This document shows positions 37,952 to 47,171 of a stretch of DNA of 64,000 bases, in pieces. Position 1 is the first letter of the stretch, and each line of letters opens with the position of its first letter. This DNA is from an uncultured Aquimarina sp. (GTDB lineage: Bacteria > Bacteroidota > Bacteroidia > Flavobacteriales > Flavobacteriaceae): NCBI GenBank assembly GCA_947499005.1, contig CANMML010000021.1:1-64000 (forward strand), read 5' to 3'. The notes beneath the pieces were generated by a model. It did not search any database, had not been told where the DNA came from, and worked only from the letters and a program-made list of their open reading frames with translations. Position numbers and translations under genes: made by a program.

Positions 37952-38356
37952 TTATACTTTCTTTTCTTGTTCTTTAATATTGCTTAACTGAAGACTTAAT
38001 GCTTTTGTAGATAACTGAACTTCTATTAATGATAAGATTAAAGAAAGTAAAAGTGCTACTAAACTAACTCCAAATATTACATGAGCCCAATACACTGCTT
38101 CTATATATAATAACCCCATAGTAGCTACTGCTCCTAGAAAACTAAGGATTGCCGAAGCTTGCATATTGCGTATTAGATACAAACGCTTCCTAAGTGATTT
38201 TATTTGTCGGATAATTCGCATGTTTTCTTGCTCGGTATATTCTTTATAAAGCTGCCGAATAAGTGCTGCGATTGCCAAATATCTAGCATTGTATGCTAAC
38301 ATTGTCAAGGAGATAGCAGGAAAAAGTAATGCAGGTATGCTCAGGGTTAATTCCAT
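37952..38356 (-). CDS. DUF2721 membrane protein
   Basis: 134 residues. The N-terminal PALLFPAISLTMLAYNARYLAI helix is followed by a charged helix (YKEYTEQENMRIIRQIKSLRKR) and two more membrane segments (ASAILSFLGAVATMGLLYI and VIFGVSLVALLLSLILSLI). This is the DUF2721 layout: three helices with a basic loop. Function unknown. It is coupled to the PAS kinase downstream and could tie the kinase to the membrane. Confidence 0.85.
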   Translation of the reverse strand: MELTLSIPALLFPAISLTMLAYNARYLAIAALIRQLYKEYTEQENMRIIRQIKSLRKRLYLIRNMQASAILSFLGAVATMGLLYIEAVYWAHVIFGVSLVALLLSLILSLIEVQLSTKALSLQLSNIKEQEKKV

Positions 38357-38427
38357 TGAGATAGCCGTAGGATTAGTCGGTTAAATATACACTTTTTGTG
38401 ACAAAAAGCATTTATTAATCGTTAAAA

Positions 38428-38443
38428 TGCAAAAACAGTGCCA
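38428..38443 (-). promoter_or_regulatory. Near-consensus sigma-54 (-24/-12) promoter before DUF2721-kinase operon
   Basis: On the minus strand the sequence tggcactgtttttgca contains TGGCAC, 5 bp, then TTGCA, the sigma-54 consensus with the GG and GC doublets correctly spaced. It lies about 72 bp before the DUF2721 ATG. The NtrC-type activator at 39565 fits as its regulator. Confidence 0.7.
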
Positions 38444-38541
38444 ACAAATACTTTTGGACAATTAAATATTTACATCCGATTTAACCCATAAATACTATGT
38501 TGCTGTACTGTAGATACATGCGCCACAACAAGGTGCAACAG

Positions 38542-38561
38542 TTTTCTACACTTTTCTACAC
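38542..38561. repeat. Tandem pair of TTTTCTACAC
   Basis: Two adjacent exact copies of a 10-mer in the 343-bp gap 38357-38699. They lie about 100 bp upstream of the sigma-54 promoter, a distance at which an enhancer-binding activator could bind. The gap also holds the stem ctttttg/caaaaag at 38391-38407. Confidence 0.35.
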
Positions 38562-38699
38562 TTCTAAAAATTATTGATTAAACAGACTTTATTTTAAATA
38601 ACTAAACATCAGTTTTTTACATCATAAAAACGAATACTTACGCAAAAAGGCACAGTTTTCTCATAATAGTCAACATCATCAAACAAGTAATAATCGAGT

Positions 38700-38993
38700 A
38701 TGTTGAATTTAATCAAGGCTTTTAATAGATCTAAAATATTCGGGTTCGTAAAGAAATACTCAAAAAGTATTTCTGCTTTTGCAAGAATCATGAAAGCTAA
38801 AATAAAGCACAAAAAAATCAACAAAAAAGATATTCCATTTACTCTAGAAATTGGCCAAAGCCAATGGAAAGTAAACAGTGTAGAAGAAGTTTTTACCGAT
38901 AAGCATGGTAATTATTTTGTGATCTACCAGCAGCATCACAATATTCAATTTCAATATTATGATATGCTTGGAAACAGTATAGCATTTAACTAG
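38700..38993 (+). CDS. Small basic hypothetical protein
   Basis: 97 residues. The N-terminal half is Lys/Arg-rich and helical (IMKAKIKHKKINKKD). The second half (VNSVEEVFTDKHGNYFVIYQ to QYYDMLGNSIAFN) resembles the end of the next protein: both have a D-x-x-G-N-aromatic turn and an aromatic-aromatic-D-x-x-G close, suggesting a shared PepSY-like module. There is no signal peptide. It overlaps a minus-strand frame (38609-38824) that looks less likely. Confidence 0.5.
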   Translation: MLNLIKAFNRSKIFGFVKKYSKSISAFARIMKAKIKHKKINKKDIPFTLEIGQSQWKVNSVEEVFTDKHGNYFVIYQQHHNIQFQYYDMLGNSIAFN

Positions 38994-39015
38994 TATAATT
39001 TAAAATCAAATATTT

Positions 39016-39315
39016 ATGAAAAGTGTAGTTGTAACATTAGGAAGTCTAGTCATGATAATTTCTGCTTCTTTATTAGCGCATGGTGAAAATGTAGTTTGTA
39101 CTGCAAACGAAACATCAATCATTACTGAAAGCTATAAGGAAATTGACTTAAGCGAACTTCCTTCCAGCATTAGTGAATACATCACAGAGAATATGGAAGG
39201 AGCTTTAATTTCGAAAGCCTTCAAAGACGAAAATGGGAATTTTAAAGTATTGGTACAGTTAGAAGGTGTCGAGCTTACTCAATTTTTTGATGCCGAAGGT
39301 AAGCCTGTAGAATAA
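39016..39315 (+). CDS. Exported PepSY-like small protein
   Basis: 99 residues with a signal peptide (VVVTLGSLVMIISASLLAHG). The mature part reads LSELPSSISEYITENMEGALISKAFKD (seen as a helix after the ELP turn), then strands ENGNFKVLVQL and LTQFFDAEGKP, typical of the small PepSY-like or beta-lactamase-inhibitor-like domains of Bacteroidota. Such proteins are often near two-component genes, as here. Role unknown. A weak sigma-54-like site (ttggaaacagtatagca, 38969-38985) lies 31 bp upstream. Confidence 0.65.
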   Translation: MKSVVVTLGSLVMIISASLLAHGENVVCTANETSIITESYKEIDLSELPSSISEYITENMEGALISKAFKDENGNFKVLVQLEGVELTQFFDAEGKPVE

Positions 39316-39564
39316 ATTATAATTCACTAATTATCTACTAATGTTAATTCATTAGTTCTAGCTTCCCCCAAAGAGGGTGCTCAAAAAGTCATAAACCGTC
39401 ATTCTGATCGTTCAGAATCTCATCGCACTTATTGTTAAGATGCAAGAGATACCAGATTATGTCTGATATGATGTAAGCTTGACTTTTAAGGCTCCCTCTT
39501 TTTTATGATTCTATTAGCATACATTAATCAAAAAAACACGTTATGTAAGTGAAATAAACATTTT
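39316..39564. other. Gap before the NtrC-type gene
   Basis: The 249-bp stretch holds a decayed CGTCATTCTGA-type repeat (39397-39420) and an otherwise AT-rich leader. No gene and no clear promoter was found. Confidence 0.5.
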
Positions 39565-40905
39565 ATGTCGAAGATCTTACTAATTGAAGATGATTTCCCT
39601 TTTGCTACTTTTTTATGCACTTTTCTAGAAAAGAAAGGATATCACGTTACCCATTCCCCTACTTTATTAAAAACTGAAAGCTCATTAAAAAAACAATCTT
39701 TTGATATTATCTTATCCGACATGCGCTTACCCGACGCTAAAGATCTCGAGGTAATAGCCTTAGTTAAAAAATATAGTAAAGCCCCGATAATAATGATGAG
39801 TAATTATGCAGAAGTATCCCTAGCGGTCTCTGCCATAAAACAAGGAGCAATAGATTACTTACAAAAGCCTATAGAGGGAACCAAATTACTTCAATTGCTT
39901 AAAAATGCTACCTTAAAAAAAGGAGCACCGACTACGAGTATCTCCAACGACACTCAAAAAATTACTGCCGATCATGAAATCATTAAAGGCACTAGCCTGG
40001 AAGCTAAGACACTTTATCAAACTATAGATTTAATTGCCCCTACTTCCATGTCGGTTCTAATCATTGGAGAAAGCGGTACCGGAAAAGAACATATTGCCAG
40101 ACAAATCCATCGACAAAGCAGAAGGTCTAATGAAACTTTCGTTGCTGTAGACTGTGGAGCCATCCCTAAAGAAATTGCTACTAGTGAGTTTTTCGGGCAT
40201 GTTAAAGGTTCTTTTACAGGGGCACAAGAAAATAAAAAAGGCTTTTTTGAAGCGGCTAATAAAGGCACTTTATTTTTAGATGAAATAGGGAACCTTAGCT
40301 ATCAATTGCAAATACAATTACTTCGTGCTATCCAGGAACGTAAAGTTCGAAAAATTGGTTCTCAAAAAGAAGTCGAAATAGATATTCGCATTATTTCAGC
40401 AACGAATTCCAATTTAAATCAAGCTAGTATTGATGGAAGTTTTAGAGAAGATTTATGGCATCGTATCAATGAGTTCACCGTTAACCTTCCTCCTTTAAGA
40501 AAAAGGCTCGAAGATCTTCCTTTATTTATCGATTACTTTATAGGAAAAGCCAACAACGAATTATCTAAAAAATGTAACGGTATTTCGGGTAACGCCATCG
40601 AAGTTGCGAATCAATATGATTGGATGGGAAACCTTAGAGAATTACAAAACGTAATTAAGCGAGCTGTATTGATGACTGAGGATAATCAGATGATTTCAAA
40701 AGCTACTTTCGAAAAATTTTTAAATCGAAGTTCGCAAAACACCCAGCATTTAAATACTCCATATGACAAACGACTTCACGAAAAAGAACGTATTGAAAAT
40801 GCTCTTCGACAAAGCTTAGGCAATAAAGCTAAAGCAGCACGACTATTACAAATTGATCGAAAAACACTTTACAACAAGATAAAACGATATGGCTTAAGTC
40901 TCTAA
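39565..40905 (+). CDS. Sigma-54-dependent NtrC-family response regulator
   Basis: 446 residues: receiver domain (about 1-120; phospho-Asp in ILSDMRLPDA), AAA+ domain (about 140-375; Walker A GESGTGKEH, sigma-54 contact loop HVKGSFTGAQ, Walker B GTLFLDEIGN, arginine finger region SFREDLWHRINEF) and a Fis-type helix-turn-helix (about 405-446; NKAKAARLLQIDRKTLYNKI). The contact loop is GSFTGA instead of GAFTGA, a tolerated variant in some activators. Its stop overlaps that of the convergent hybrid kinase by 12 bp; the two are likely a signalling pair. Confidence 0.95.
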   Translation: MSKILLIEDDFPFATFLCTFLEKKGYHVTHSPTLLKTESSLKKQSFDIILSDMRLPDAKDLEVIALVKKYSKAPIIMMSNYAEVSLAVSAIKQGAIDYLQKPIEGTKLLQLLKNATLKKGAPTTSISNDTQKITADHEIIKGTSLEAKTLYQTIDLIAPTSMSVLIIGESGTGKEHIARQIHRQSRRSNETFVAVDCGAIPKEIATSEFFGHVKGSFTGAQENKKGFFEAANKGTLFLDEIGNLSYQLQIQLLRAIQERKVRKIGSQKEVEIDIRIISATNSNLNQASIDGSFREDLWHRINEFTVNLPPLRKRLEDLPLFIDYFIGKANNELSKKCNGISGNAIEVANQYDWMGNLRELQNVIKRAVLMTEDNQMISKATFEKFLNRSSQNTQHLNTPYDKRLHEKERIENALRQSLGNKAKAARLLQIDRKTLYNKIKRYGLSL

Positions 40906-43293
40906 TAGACTTTTTCGGAATGTATTTAATCTTAACATATCATTTCGAAGGAGCTTCATTGCTTTACGTACTTCTTTTTTAGAATAAGCCAGATTTGTCT
41001 CTTCTAAATCTTTTAGCTTTTCAACACATTTGACCATTTCGAATTGTTTGAATAAGGGTAAAATTCTATGTGCCAATTGTTGTACTTCTATGTTATTTTT
41101 CTTGATCATCTGAGACTCTATTTGATCTATCGTTTCTTCTACATCTTCTACAAAAATTTGCAACAACTCTTCGAGCGCTTCAGTATCTCCCTCTAACATT
41201 GTTAGACTTTTCGTTAAATCAAATACATTAGGAATTGCAAAGTTTGTAGGCACAAGAGTCGTTTCGGCTTTTATCGCTATATTTTTATCTAAAACCTGAA
41301 ACAGTGTTTTCTGTATCGTTAAAGCCGATGCCGGTTTAGCGATTTTGGCAGCAAAACCTAGCTCTTTAAAATACGCCTCTTCGAGTAAGACTTCTCCTGT
41401 AAACGCAATTACAGGAATATCAATACCGTCTAACTGCTCTTGGATTTTTTGCAAAAATTCAATCCCATCCATTTTGGGCATGTTTAAATCTGTAATTATG
41501 ACATTGGGATATTCCTCTTTTAAACTTAGTAAGGCCTCCTTTGCTGATGAAAAAACACAAGTCCGTATTTTCTTTTTAACTAAAAGTGTTTCTATAAAAC
41601 TTAAATAAGAGATATCATCATCTACCACATAAACCAAAAGGTCTTCAGTGGCTAATACAGATTCCGTATCTAAAGAAAAATCCTGCTCGTAATTTGCTTT
41701 TAAAAGAGGAATAGAAATACGAACACTCGTCCCTTTACCTTCTTCACTTTCAATAACAAAATCACCTTTTAATTCATCCATTAAAAATTTCGTGATGAAT
41801 AAGCCTAATCCAAATCCGTCTTTGTATGAACTTTCAAAATCACCTCGTTGAAAGCGTTCAAAAATATGTTCCTTTTTATCTAACGCTATTCCGACACCTG
41901 TATCTGTAACCCGTATTTCAATTTGTTCTCGATCATTTTTTTGCTTTTTTTCAGCATGAATAAAAATGCTCCCTTTCTCTGTAAACTTATAGGCATTTGA
42001 CAGAATATTACTTAAAATTTGCTGTAATCGATGTGGATCGCTTCGGAAAGTAGTATCTAAAACAGGATCTATGTTAAGCTTTATCTCTAAATTCTTATTG
42101 TTTTCAAAAGGAGTGATTTGGTGTACAACACTTGTAATTAGCTGATAAGGATTAAAATTTGAATAGGTAATTTGAATGCTCTTACCTTTAAAAAAATACA
42201 ATAAGTCGGTAACTAAATTCAAAATATAAGTAGAAGCATATCGCATTTCACCTAGTGCGTTTTTACTTTCATGATGTATAGCGTTATTATCTACGATTTC
42301 TAGGTTTCCTAAAATCACCTGAAGAGGGCTTCGTATATCATGAGATACCATTTGAATAAGATTCTCTTTACTTTTCAAAGCCTCTTTAATTTTTTCATTG
42401 GCACTCATCAATGTGCGTTCATTTTTTGTGCTTCGAATTAAATCTCTTCGAATCAGCAAAAAGAATAATCCCCCAGCAAATAAGGTAAATAAGGAAGACA
42501 AGCCTACTGTCCAAATCGCTTCTTTTAACTGAATTTTAGATTGTGCTAATTGTTCCGAATAACGAGAAAATGCCTGTTTTTCTAAATGATAAAGAATCCC
42601 CCTAATCTTTCTATTAAGGATGATATCTTTTTGAAGGAGCTCATCCTCTTTTGCCGTTATTCGCTGTTTAATTCGTTTTTCTTTTATCGCCAAACGCTTT
42701 AACCTACTAGAAACATCTTCTACTACCGAATCAATTTTAGCCACTTTATGCTGTATTGACTCTTCTTTATCTGGTTTAATTCGCCTAAAAAGACGAGTTC
42801 GCTTACTTTTTTCAACTTCTCTTACATTATTTGGCAAAGTATCTAGTTGTTTCAACTGTTCTGCTACTTTGCCTAAATAATCGGAAGAAGTTTGACGTTG
42901 ATATAGCTTTTTTAAGGCAATTAAATTTTTAAGCTTCGAGGTTAGTAATGATTCTATTTTATCAAAATCTTTTTGAAAATCTTTACTGAAATCTTCTTGC
43001 CGTAACCGCTTTGTCTTATCATTAATCGTTTTATATTTTCCTTTTAATTTATTGAAATTTTCACTCGTCGGAAGATCCAAATACTGCTGTTTTAAGGGTT
43101 CTAACTCCAATAAATCATTTAGGGTGTTACTCAATAAAAACGAAGTGTTTGTATGATCATAAGTTTCAATATTTCTTCCATTCAAAATTTTTAATTGCTC
43201 AAAAAAAATGAAGAAAAAAACACCCACTAACAAAACGATAGCAGCATAACTTACAATGACCTTAAGTGTCGTTTTAGGATTCAATACTTTCAT
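40894..43293 (-). CDS. Hybrid sensor histidine kinase with receiver and Hpt domains
   Basis: 799 residues. Two membrane segments (about 10-30 and 255-278) bracket a helical periplasmic sensor of about 225 residues. Then come the HisKA box MVSHDIRSPLQVI, the ATPase (ILSNILSNAYKF, VTDTGVGIAL, GFGLGLFITK), a receiver (about 545-665, phospho-Asp in VIITDLNMPKMDG) and a C-terminal Hpt (about 690-799; LAHRILPLFKQF with phospho-His). Bacteroidota sensors of this layout can relay phosphate to separate regulators. It is convergent with and overlaps the NtrC-type gene, the natural target. Confidence 0.93.
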   Translation of the reverse strand: MKVLNPKTTLKVIVSYAAIVLLVGVFFFIFFEQLKILNGRNIETYDHTNTSFLLSNTLNDLLELEPLKQQYLDLPTSENFNKLKGKYKTINDKTKRLRQEDFSKDFQKDFDKIESLLTSKLKNLIALKKLYQRQTSSDYLGKVAEQLKQLDTLPNNVREVEKSKRTRLFRRIKPDKEESIQHKVAKIDSVVEDVSSRLKRLAIKEKRIKQRITAKEDELLQKDIILNRKIRGILYHLEKQAFSRYSEQLAQSKIQLKEAIWTVGLSSLFTLFAGGLFFLLIRRDLIRSTKNERTLMSANEKIKEALKSKENLIQMVSHDIRSPLQVILGNLEIVDNNAIHHESKNALGEMRYASTYILNLVTDLLYFFKGKSIQITYSNFNPYQLITSVVHQITPFENNKNLEIKLNIDPVLDTTFRSDPHRLQQILSNILSNAYKFTEKGSIFIHAEKKQKNDREQIEIRVTDTGVGIALDKKEHIFERFQRGDFESSYKDGFGLGLFITKFLMDELKGDFVIESEEGKGTSVRISIPLLKANYEQDFSLDTESVLATEDLLVYVVDDDISYLSFIETLLVKKKIRTCVFSSAKEALLSLKEEYPNVIITDLNMPKMDGIEFLQKIQEQLDGIDIPVIAFTGEVLLEEAYFKELGFAAKIAKPASALTIQKTLFQVLDKNIAIKAETTLVPTNFAIPNVFDLTKSLTMLEGDTEALEELLQIFVEDVEETIDQIESQMIKKNNIEVQQLAHRILPLFKQFEMVKCVEKLKDLEETNLAYSKKEVRKAMKLLRNDMLRLNTFRKSLLET

Positions 43294-43390
43294 ACTATAC
43301 TGAAAACAAGATTCGATGCTGTTTTAGTATCAAATCATAAAATTTGTGAAGACTTTAGTAAATGAACCACTATGACTGGAAGATTCATCG

Positions 43391-43408
43391 TTTCAGTTGC
43401 GGCTGAAA
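43391..43408. repeat. TTTCAG/CTGAAA hairpin
   Basis: A short stem (tttcag/ctgaaa) with a 6-nt loop in the gap between the hybrid kinase and the thiamine operon. Confidence 0.35.
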
Positions 43409-43432
43409 GTCTTTTCCTATTTTCTAACTTAT

Positions 43433-43490
43433 TGCTTTAAGCTATAGGCTACATTAAAAACATAAGGCCTACTGCTTAAAGCCTAATGCC
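43433..43490. repeat. 7-nt-periodic hairpin upstream of the thi operon
   Basis: The left arm (43433-43451) and right arm (43464-43490) pair over about 15 of 18 positions. Words: tgcttta, agctata, ggctaca; then actgctt, aaagcct, aatgccg. The words gctttaagc and taggc also occur in the sufE-sufT gap repeat (58903-58969), so the two share a subfamily. No gene inside. Confidence 0.6.
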
Positions 43491-43520
43491 GTAAACAAAA
43501 TTTTTAGAAGCTAAAGCGAA

Positions 43521-43536
43521 ATGCACTAAAGTGCAT
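43521..43536. repeat. ATGCACT/AGTGCAT palindrome
   Basis: A perfect 7-bp inverted repeat around AA, about 50 bp upstream of the thi promoter -7 box. It may be an operator or a dispersed repeat. Confidence 0.4.
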
Positions 43537-43565
43537 AGTTTTAACTAATCCTGAACCAATAAAAT

Positions 43566-43579
43566 AAGTGTCGACACTT
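43566..43579. promoter_or_regulatory. Perfect 14-bp palindrome AAGTGTCGACACTT overlapping the thi promoter
   Basis: It lies immediately before the TACTTTTG -7 box, where the -33 element would be expected. A dimeric regulator could bind here; none is known. It may be chance. Confidence 0.35.
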
Positions 43580-43584
43580 TTTAG

Positions 43585-43592
43585 TACTTTTG
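43585..43592 (+). promoter_or_regulatory. -7 box of the thiamine operon
   Basis: TACTTTTG matches TANNTTTG and lies just before the riboswitch 5' end, as expected if transcription starts at about 43597. Confidence 0.6.
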
Positions 43593-43597
43593 TCCTG

Positions 43598-43679
43598 AAC
43601 TTTAGGGGTGTCCTTCATTTGAAGGACTGAGAATTACCCTTTGAACCTGATGCGGCTGGTACCGACGTAGGGAAAAGTT
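43598..43679 (+). ncRNA. TPP riboswitch (THI element)
   Basis: The aptamer has all conserved parts: outer stem aacttt/aaagtt (43598-43603 with 43674-43679), the ggggtgtcc and gactgaga blocks, acccttgaacctgat (with one extra T) and the ctggtaccgacgtaggga block. It senses thiamine pyrophosphate and represses the downstream thi genes when TPP is plentiful. A short hairpin with a T-run just after it suggests control by transcription termination. Confidence 0.97.
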
Positions 43680-43680
43680 A

Positions 43681-43706
43681 GTTTCTAAGGAAACCTTCTT
43701 TTTTTA
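43681..43706 (+). terminator. Possible riboswitch-controlled terminator
   Basis: A 5-bp stem (gtttc/gaaac) followed by cttcttttttt begins 2 nt after the aptamer. It may form the termination stem of the expression platform. The gap to thiS (43707-43880) holds also ctctcctagagag and the cccacaacatggg string but no gene. Confidence 0.5.
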
Positions 43707-43880
43707 TTTCTCTCCTAGAGAGAGCTCCCTATAACAAGTACTTTGTTCTGTTTGTAGATCTATAGCTCGGTGTAAATATTATGAGACATAGATTTAAAAT
43801 TACTTTTGTTACATACGAAGTAATAAAATCGAGGAATTCGACCCACAACATGGGATTAAATATTCGACAAAACAATATAT

Positions 43881-44084
43881 ATGATTCGAATAGACGTAAA
43901 TCATGAAAGCAAAGAAATTCCTAGCAATAGCAATTTAGAAGCATTGTTACAGAGCTTAGAAATTTCACTTGACGGTATTGCCGTTGCTATAAACAATGAA
44001 ATTATCACTAAAAGCGTTTGGAATAGTACTGTATTAAATGACAATGATGCAGTCACCATAATACAAGCAACTCAAGGAGGATAA
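43881..44084 (+). CDS. thiS: Sulfur carrier protein ThiS
   Basis: ThiS carries sulfur as a C-terminal thiocarboxylate for thiazole formation. The 67 residues have the ubiquitin-like beta-grasp pattern and end in the required Gly-Gly (TIIQATQGG). It is the first gene after the riboswitch. The enzyme that activates it (ThiF or a MoeB-like protein) is not in the window. Confidence 0.95.
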   Translation: MIRIDVNHESKEIPSNSNLEALLQSLEISLDGIAVAINNEIITKSVWNSTVLNDNDAVTIIQATQGG

Positions 44085-44120
44085 TTTTTAGCATTAAAAC
44101 AAAAAATATAAAATCGACCA

Positions 44121-46017
<1,897 letters not shown>

Positions 46018-46018
<1 letters not shown>

Positions 46019-46421
46019 TTAATAATGTGTAATTAGTAATGAGCAATAATATTGTTTTAGACAAAACGTATCAATTTAGTATTCGAATTATTCTACTTTG
46101 CAAAAGGCTTAATGAAGAGTCTAAAGAATATGTTTTGTCTAAACAATTACTTCGAAGCGGGACTTCTATTGGAGCAAACACTGAAGAAGCGGTTGGTGGT
46201 ATCTCTAAAAAGGATTTTATAGCAAAACTGAGTATTGCCTACAAAGAGGCTAGAGAAACTCATTACTGGCTAAGGCTATTGAGGGATACAGATATCATAA
46301 ATAACGAGGAAGCATTATCTATGATTAGAGACTGTGATGAAATTTTAAGAATCGTTTATTCTATAATAAAGTCTTCTAAAAAAGGAATGTAATTGTTCAC
46401 TACTAATTACACATTATTAAT
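46018..46421 (+). mobile_element. S23 element 2: gene bounded by 30-nt inverted arms
   Basis: The left arm (46018-46047) and right arm (46392-46421) are inverse copies at 28 of 30 positions; one mismatch is a G-T wobble in RNA. Both read as 7-nt words (ataatta, ataatgt, gtaatta, gtaatga). The arms touch the gene: the S23 ATG (46039) lies inside the left arm and the last base of its TAA is the first base of the right. The element sits between thiC and a thiE-like gene. Insertional origin is inferred. Confidence 0.75.
46039..46392 (+). CDS. Four helix bundle protein (S23 family), copy 2
   Basis: 117 residues of the second common S23 subtype, marked by YQFSIRIILLCKRLN, the central LRSGTSIGANTEEAVGG and ISKKDFIAKLSIAYKEARET, then YWLRLLRDTDII. 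It differs clearly from copies 1, 3 and 4, so it is not a recent local duplicate. No catalytic residues are expected; the family folds into a homopentameric or similar four-helix bundle and may bind nucleic acid. It is co-oriented with the thi operon. Confidence 0.9.
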   Translation: MSNNIVLDKTYQFSIRIILLCKRLNEESKEYVLSKQLLRSGTSIGANTEEAVGGISKKDFIAKLSIAYKEARETHYWLRLLRDTDIINNEEALSMIRDCDEILRIVYSIIKSSKKGM

Positions 46422-46430
46422 TGTATCATA

Positions 46431-47057
46431 ATGATTATTGTTTTTACAGCCGAGCAAAGAATTTATCAAGAGGATAAGATTATTAATCACTTGTTTGAAG
46501 AAGGATTAGAGGTATTGCATTTACGTAAACCCAATTATTCTTTCTCTGAATGTAAACATCTTATTAATGCTATTGCTCCCGAATTTCATAATAGGATTAT
46601 GGTGCATCAGCATCATGGACTTACAGAACTGTTCGATTTAAAAGGTGTTCATTTTAAAGAAGTATTTCGAAAGCATTTAAGTTTTTCAATGCCCAATTAT
46701 ATTGAATTCATGCAAGAAAATGGTTTCGAGGTTTCAACAGGATTTCATTGTATATATGAATTAATTGAAAAAGAAGAGCTTTTCGATTATACTTTTCTAA
46801 GTCCAATTTTTAATTCCATCTCAAAAATGGGGTATAAAAGCAAAGCATTTGATTTCAAAAATCTAGAGAAAGCCCAAAAAAGAATTATTGCATTAGGAGG
46901 TATTAATAAATTCAATATTTCCGAAATTTTCGAAAAAGGTTTTGATGGAGCTGCTGTATTAGGTGCTATTTGGAAAAATGATAACCCTATAAAAGCTTAC
47001 AATGAGCTACGTAGTGCAAACAATAATTTATGTGCACTTAATAATACTGCTATTTAA
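46431..47057 (+). CDS. Thiamine phosphate synthase-like protein (ThiE/TenI family)
   Basis: 208 residues of the ThiE/TenI TIM barrel family. It starts MIIVFTAEQRIYQEDKIINHLF and has the substrate-phosphate end IIALGGINKFNISEIFEKGFDGAAVLGAIW, as usual. However, the ThiE residues for pyrimidine binding (QLR then KD/ND) are replaced (EVLHLRKPNYS), so it is more like the TenI or diverged ThiE paralogues common in this operon of Bacteroidota. The true ThiE is at 51713. Its role may be thiazole tautomerisation; unproved. Confidence 0.8.
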   Translation: MIIVFTAEQRIYQEDKIINHLFEEGLEVLHLRKPNYSFSECKHLINAIAPEFHNRIMVHQHHGLTELFDLKGVHFKEVFRKHLSFSMPNYIEFMQENGFEVSTGFHCIYELIEKEELFDYTFLSPIFNSISKMGYKSKAFDFKNLEKAQKRIIALGGINKFNISEIFEKGFDGAAVLGAIWKNDNPIKAYNELRSANNNLCALNNTAI

Positions 47058-47067
47058 AGAGTAAACT

Positions 47068-47088
47068 ACCTCGAGGCAAGTCCACGAG
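47068..47088. repeat. CCTCG/CGAGG hairpin
   Basis: A 5-bp stem within cctcgaggcaagtccacgagg, in the gap between the thiE-like gene and the SNF2 gene. It resembles dispersed intergenic strings of Flavobacteriia. Confidence 0.4.
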
Positions 47089-47124
47089 GCATTTATATGA
47101 AATAAAATTCTAATTTCAAGGCAA

Positions 47125-47149
47125 GCCAAAGGGTATAATACCCTTTGGC
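47125..47149. repeat. Perfect 12-bp-arm palindrome in the SNF2 leader
   Basis: gccaaagggtat and its inverse, with one central base, 22 bp before the SNF2 ATG. In RNA it would form a stable hairpin close to the start codon and may limit translation or cut the long transcript. No T-run follows. Confidence 0.55.
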
Positions 47150-47171
47150 GGTGCCAATAAATTTAGTACCA

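Noticed and set aside
38609..38824. Minus-strand 71-residue frame opposite the small basic protein
   Set aside because: The plus-strand frame shares a pattern with its neighbour and has a better composition; the minus frame looks like a shadow.
47145..47171. TTG start for the SNF2 gene
   Set aside because: It lies in the palindrome arm; the ATG at 47172 starts a typical helicase N-terminus.
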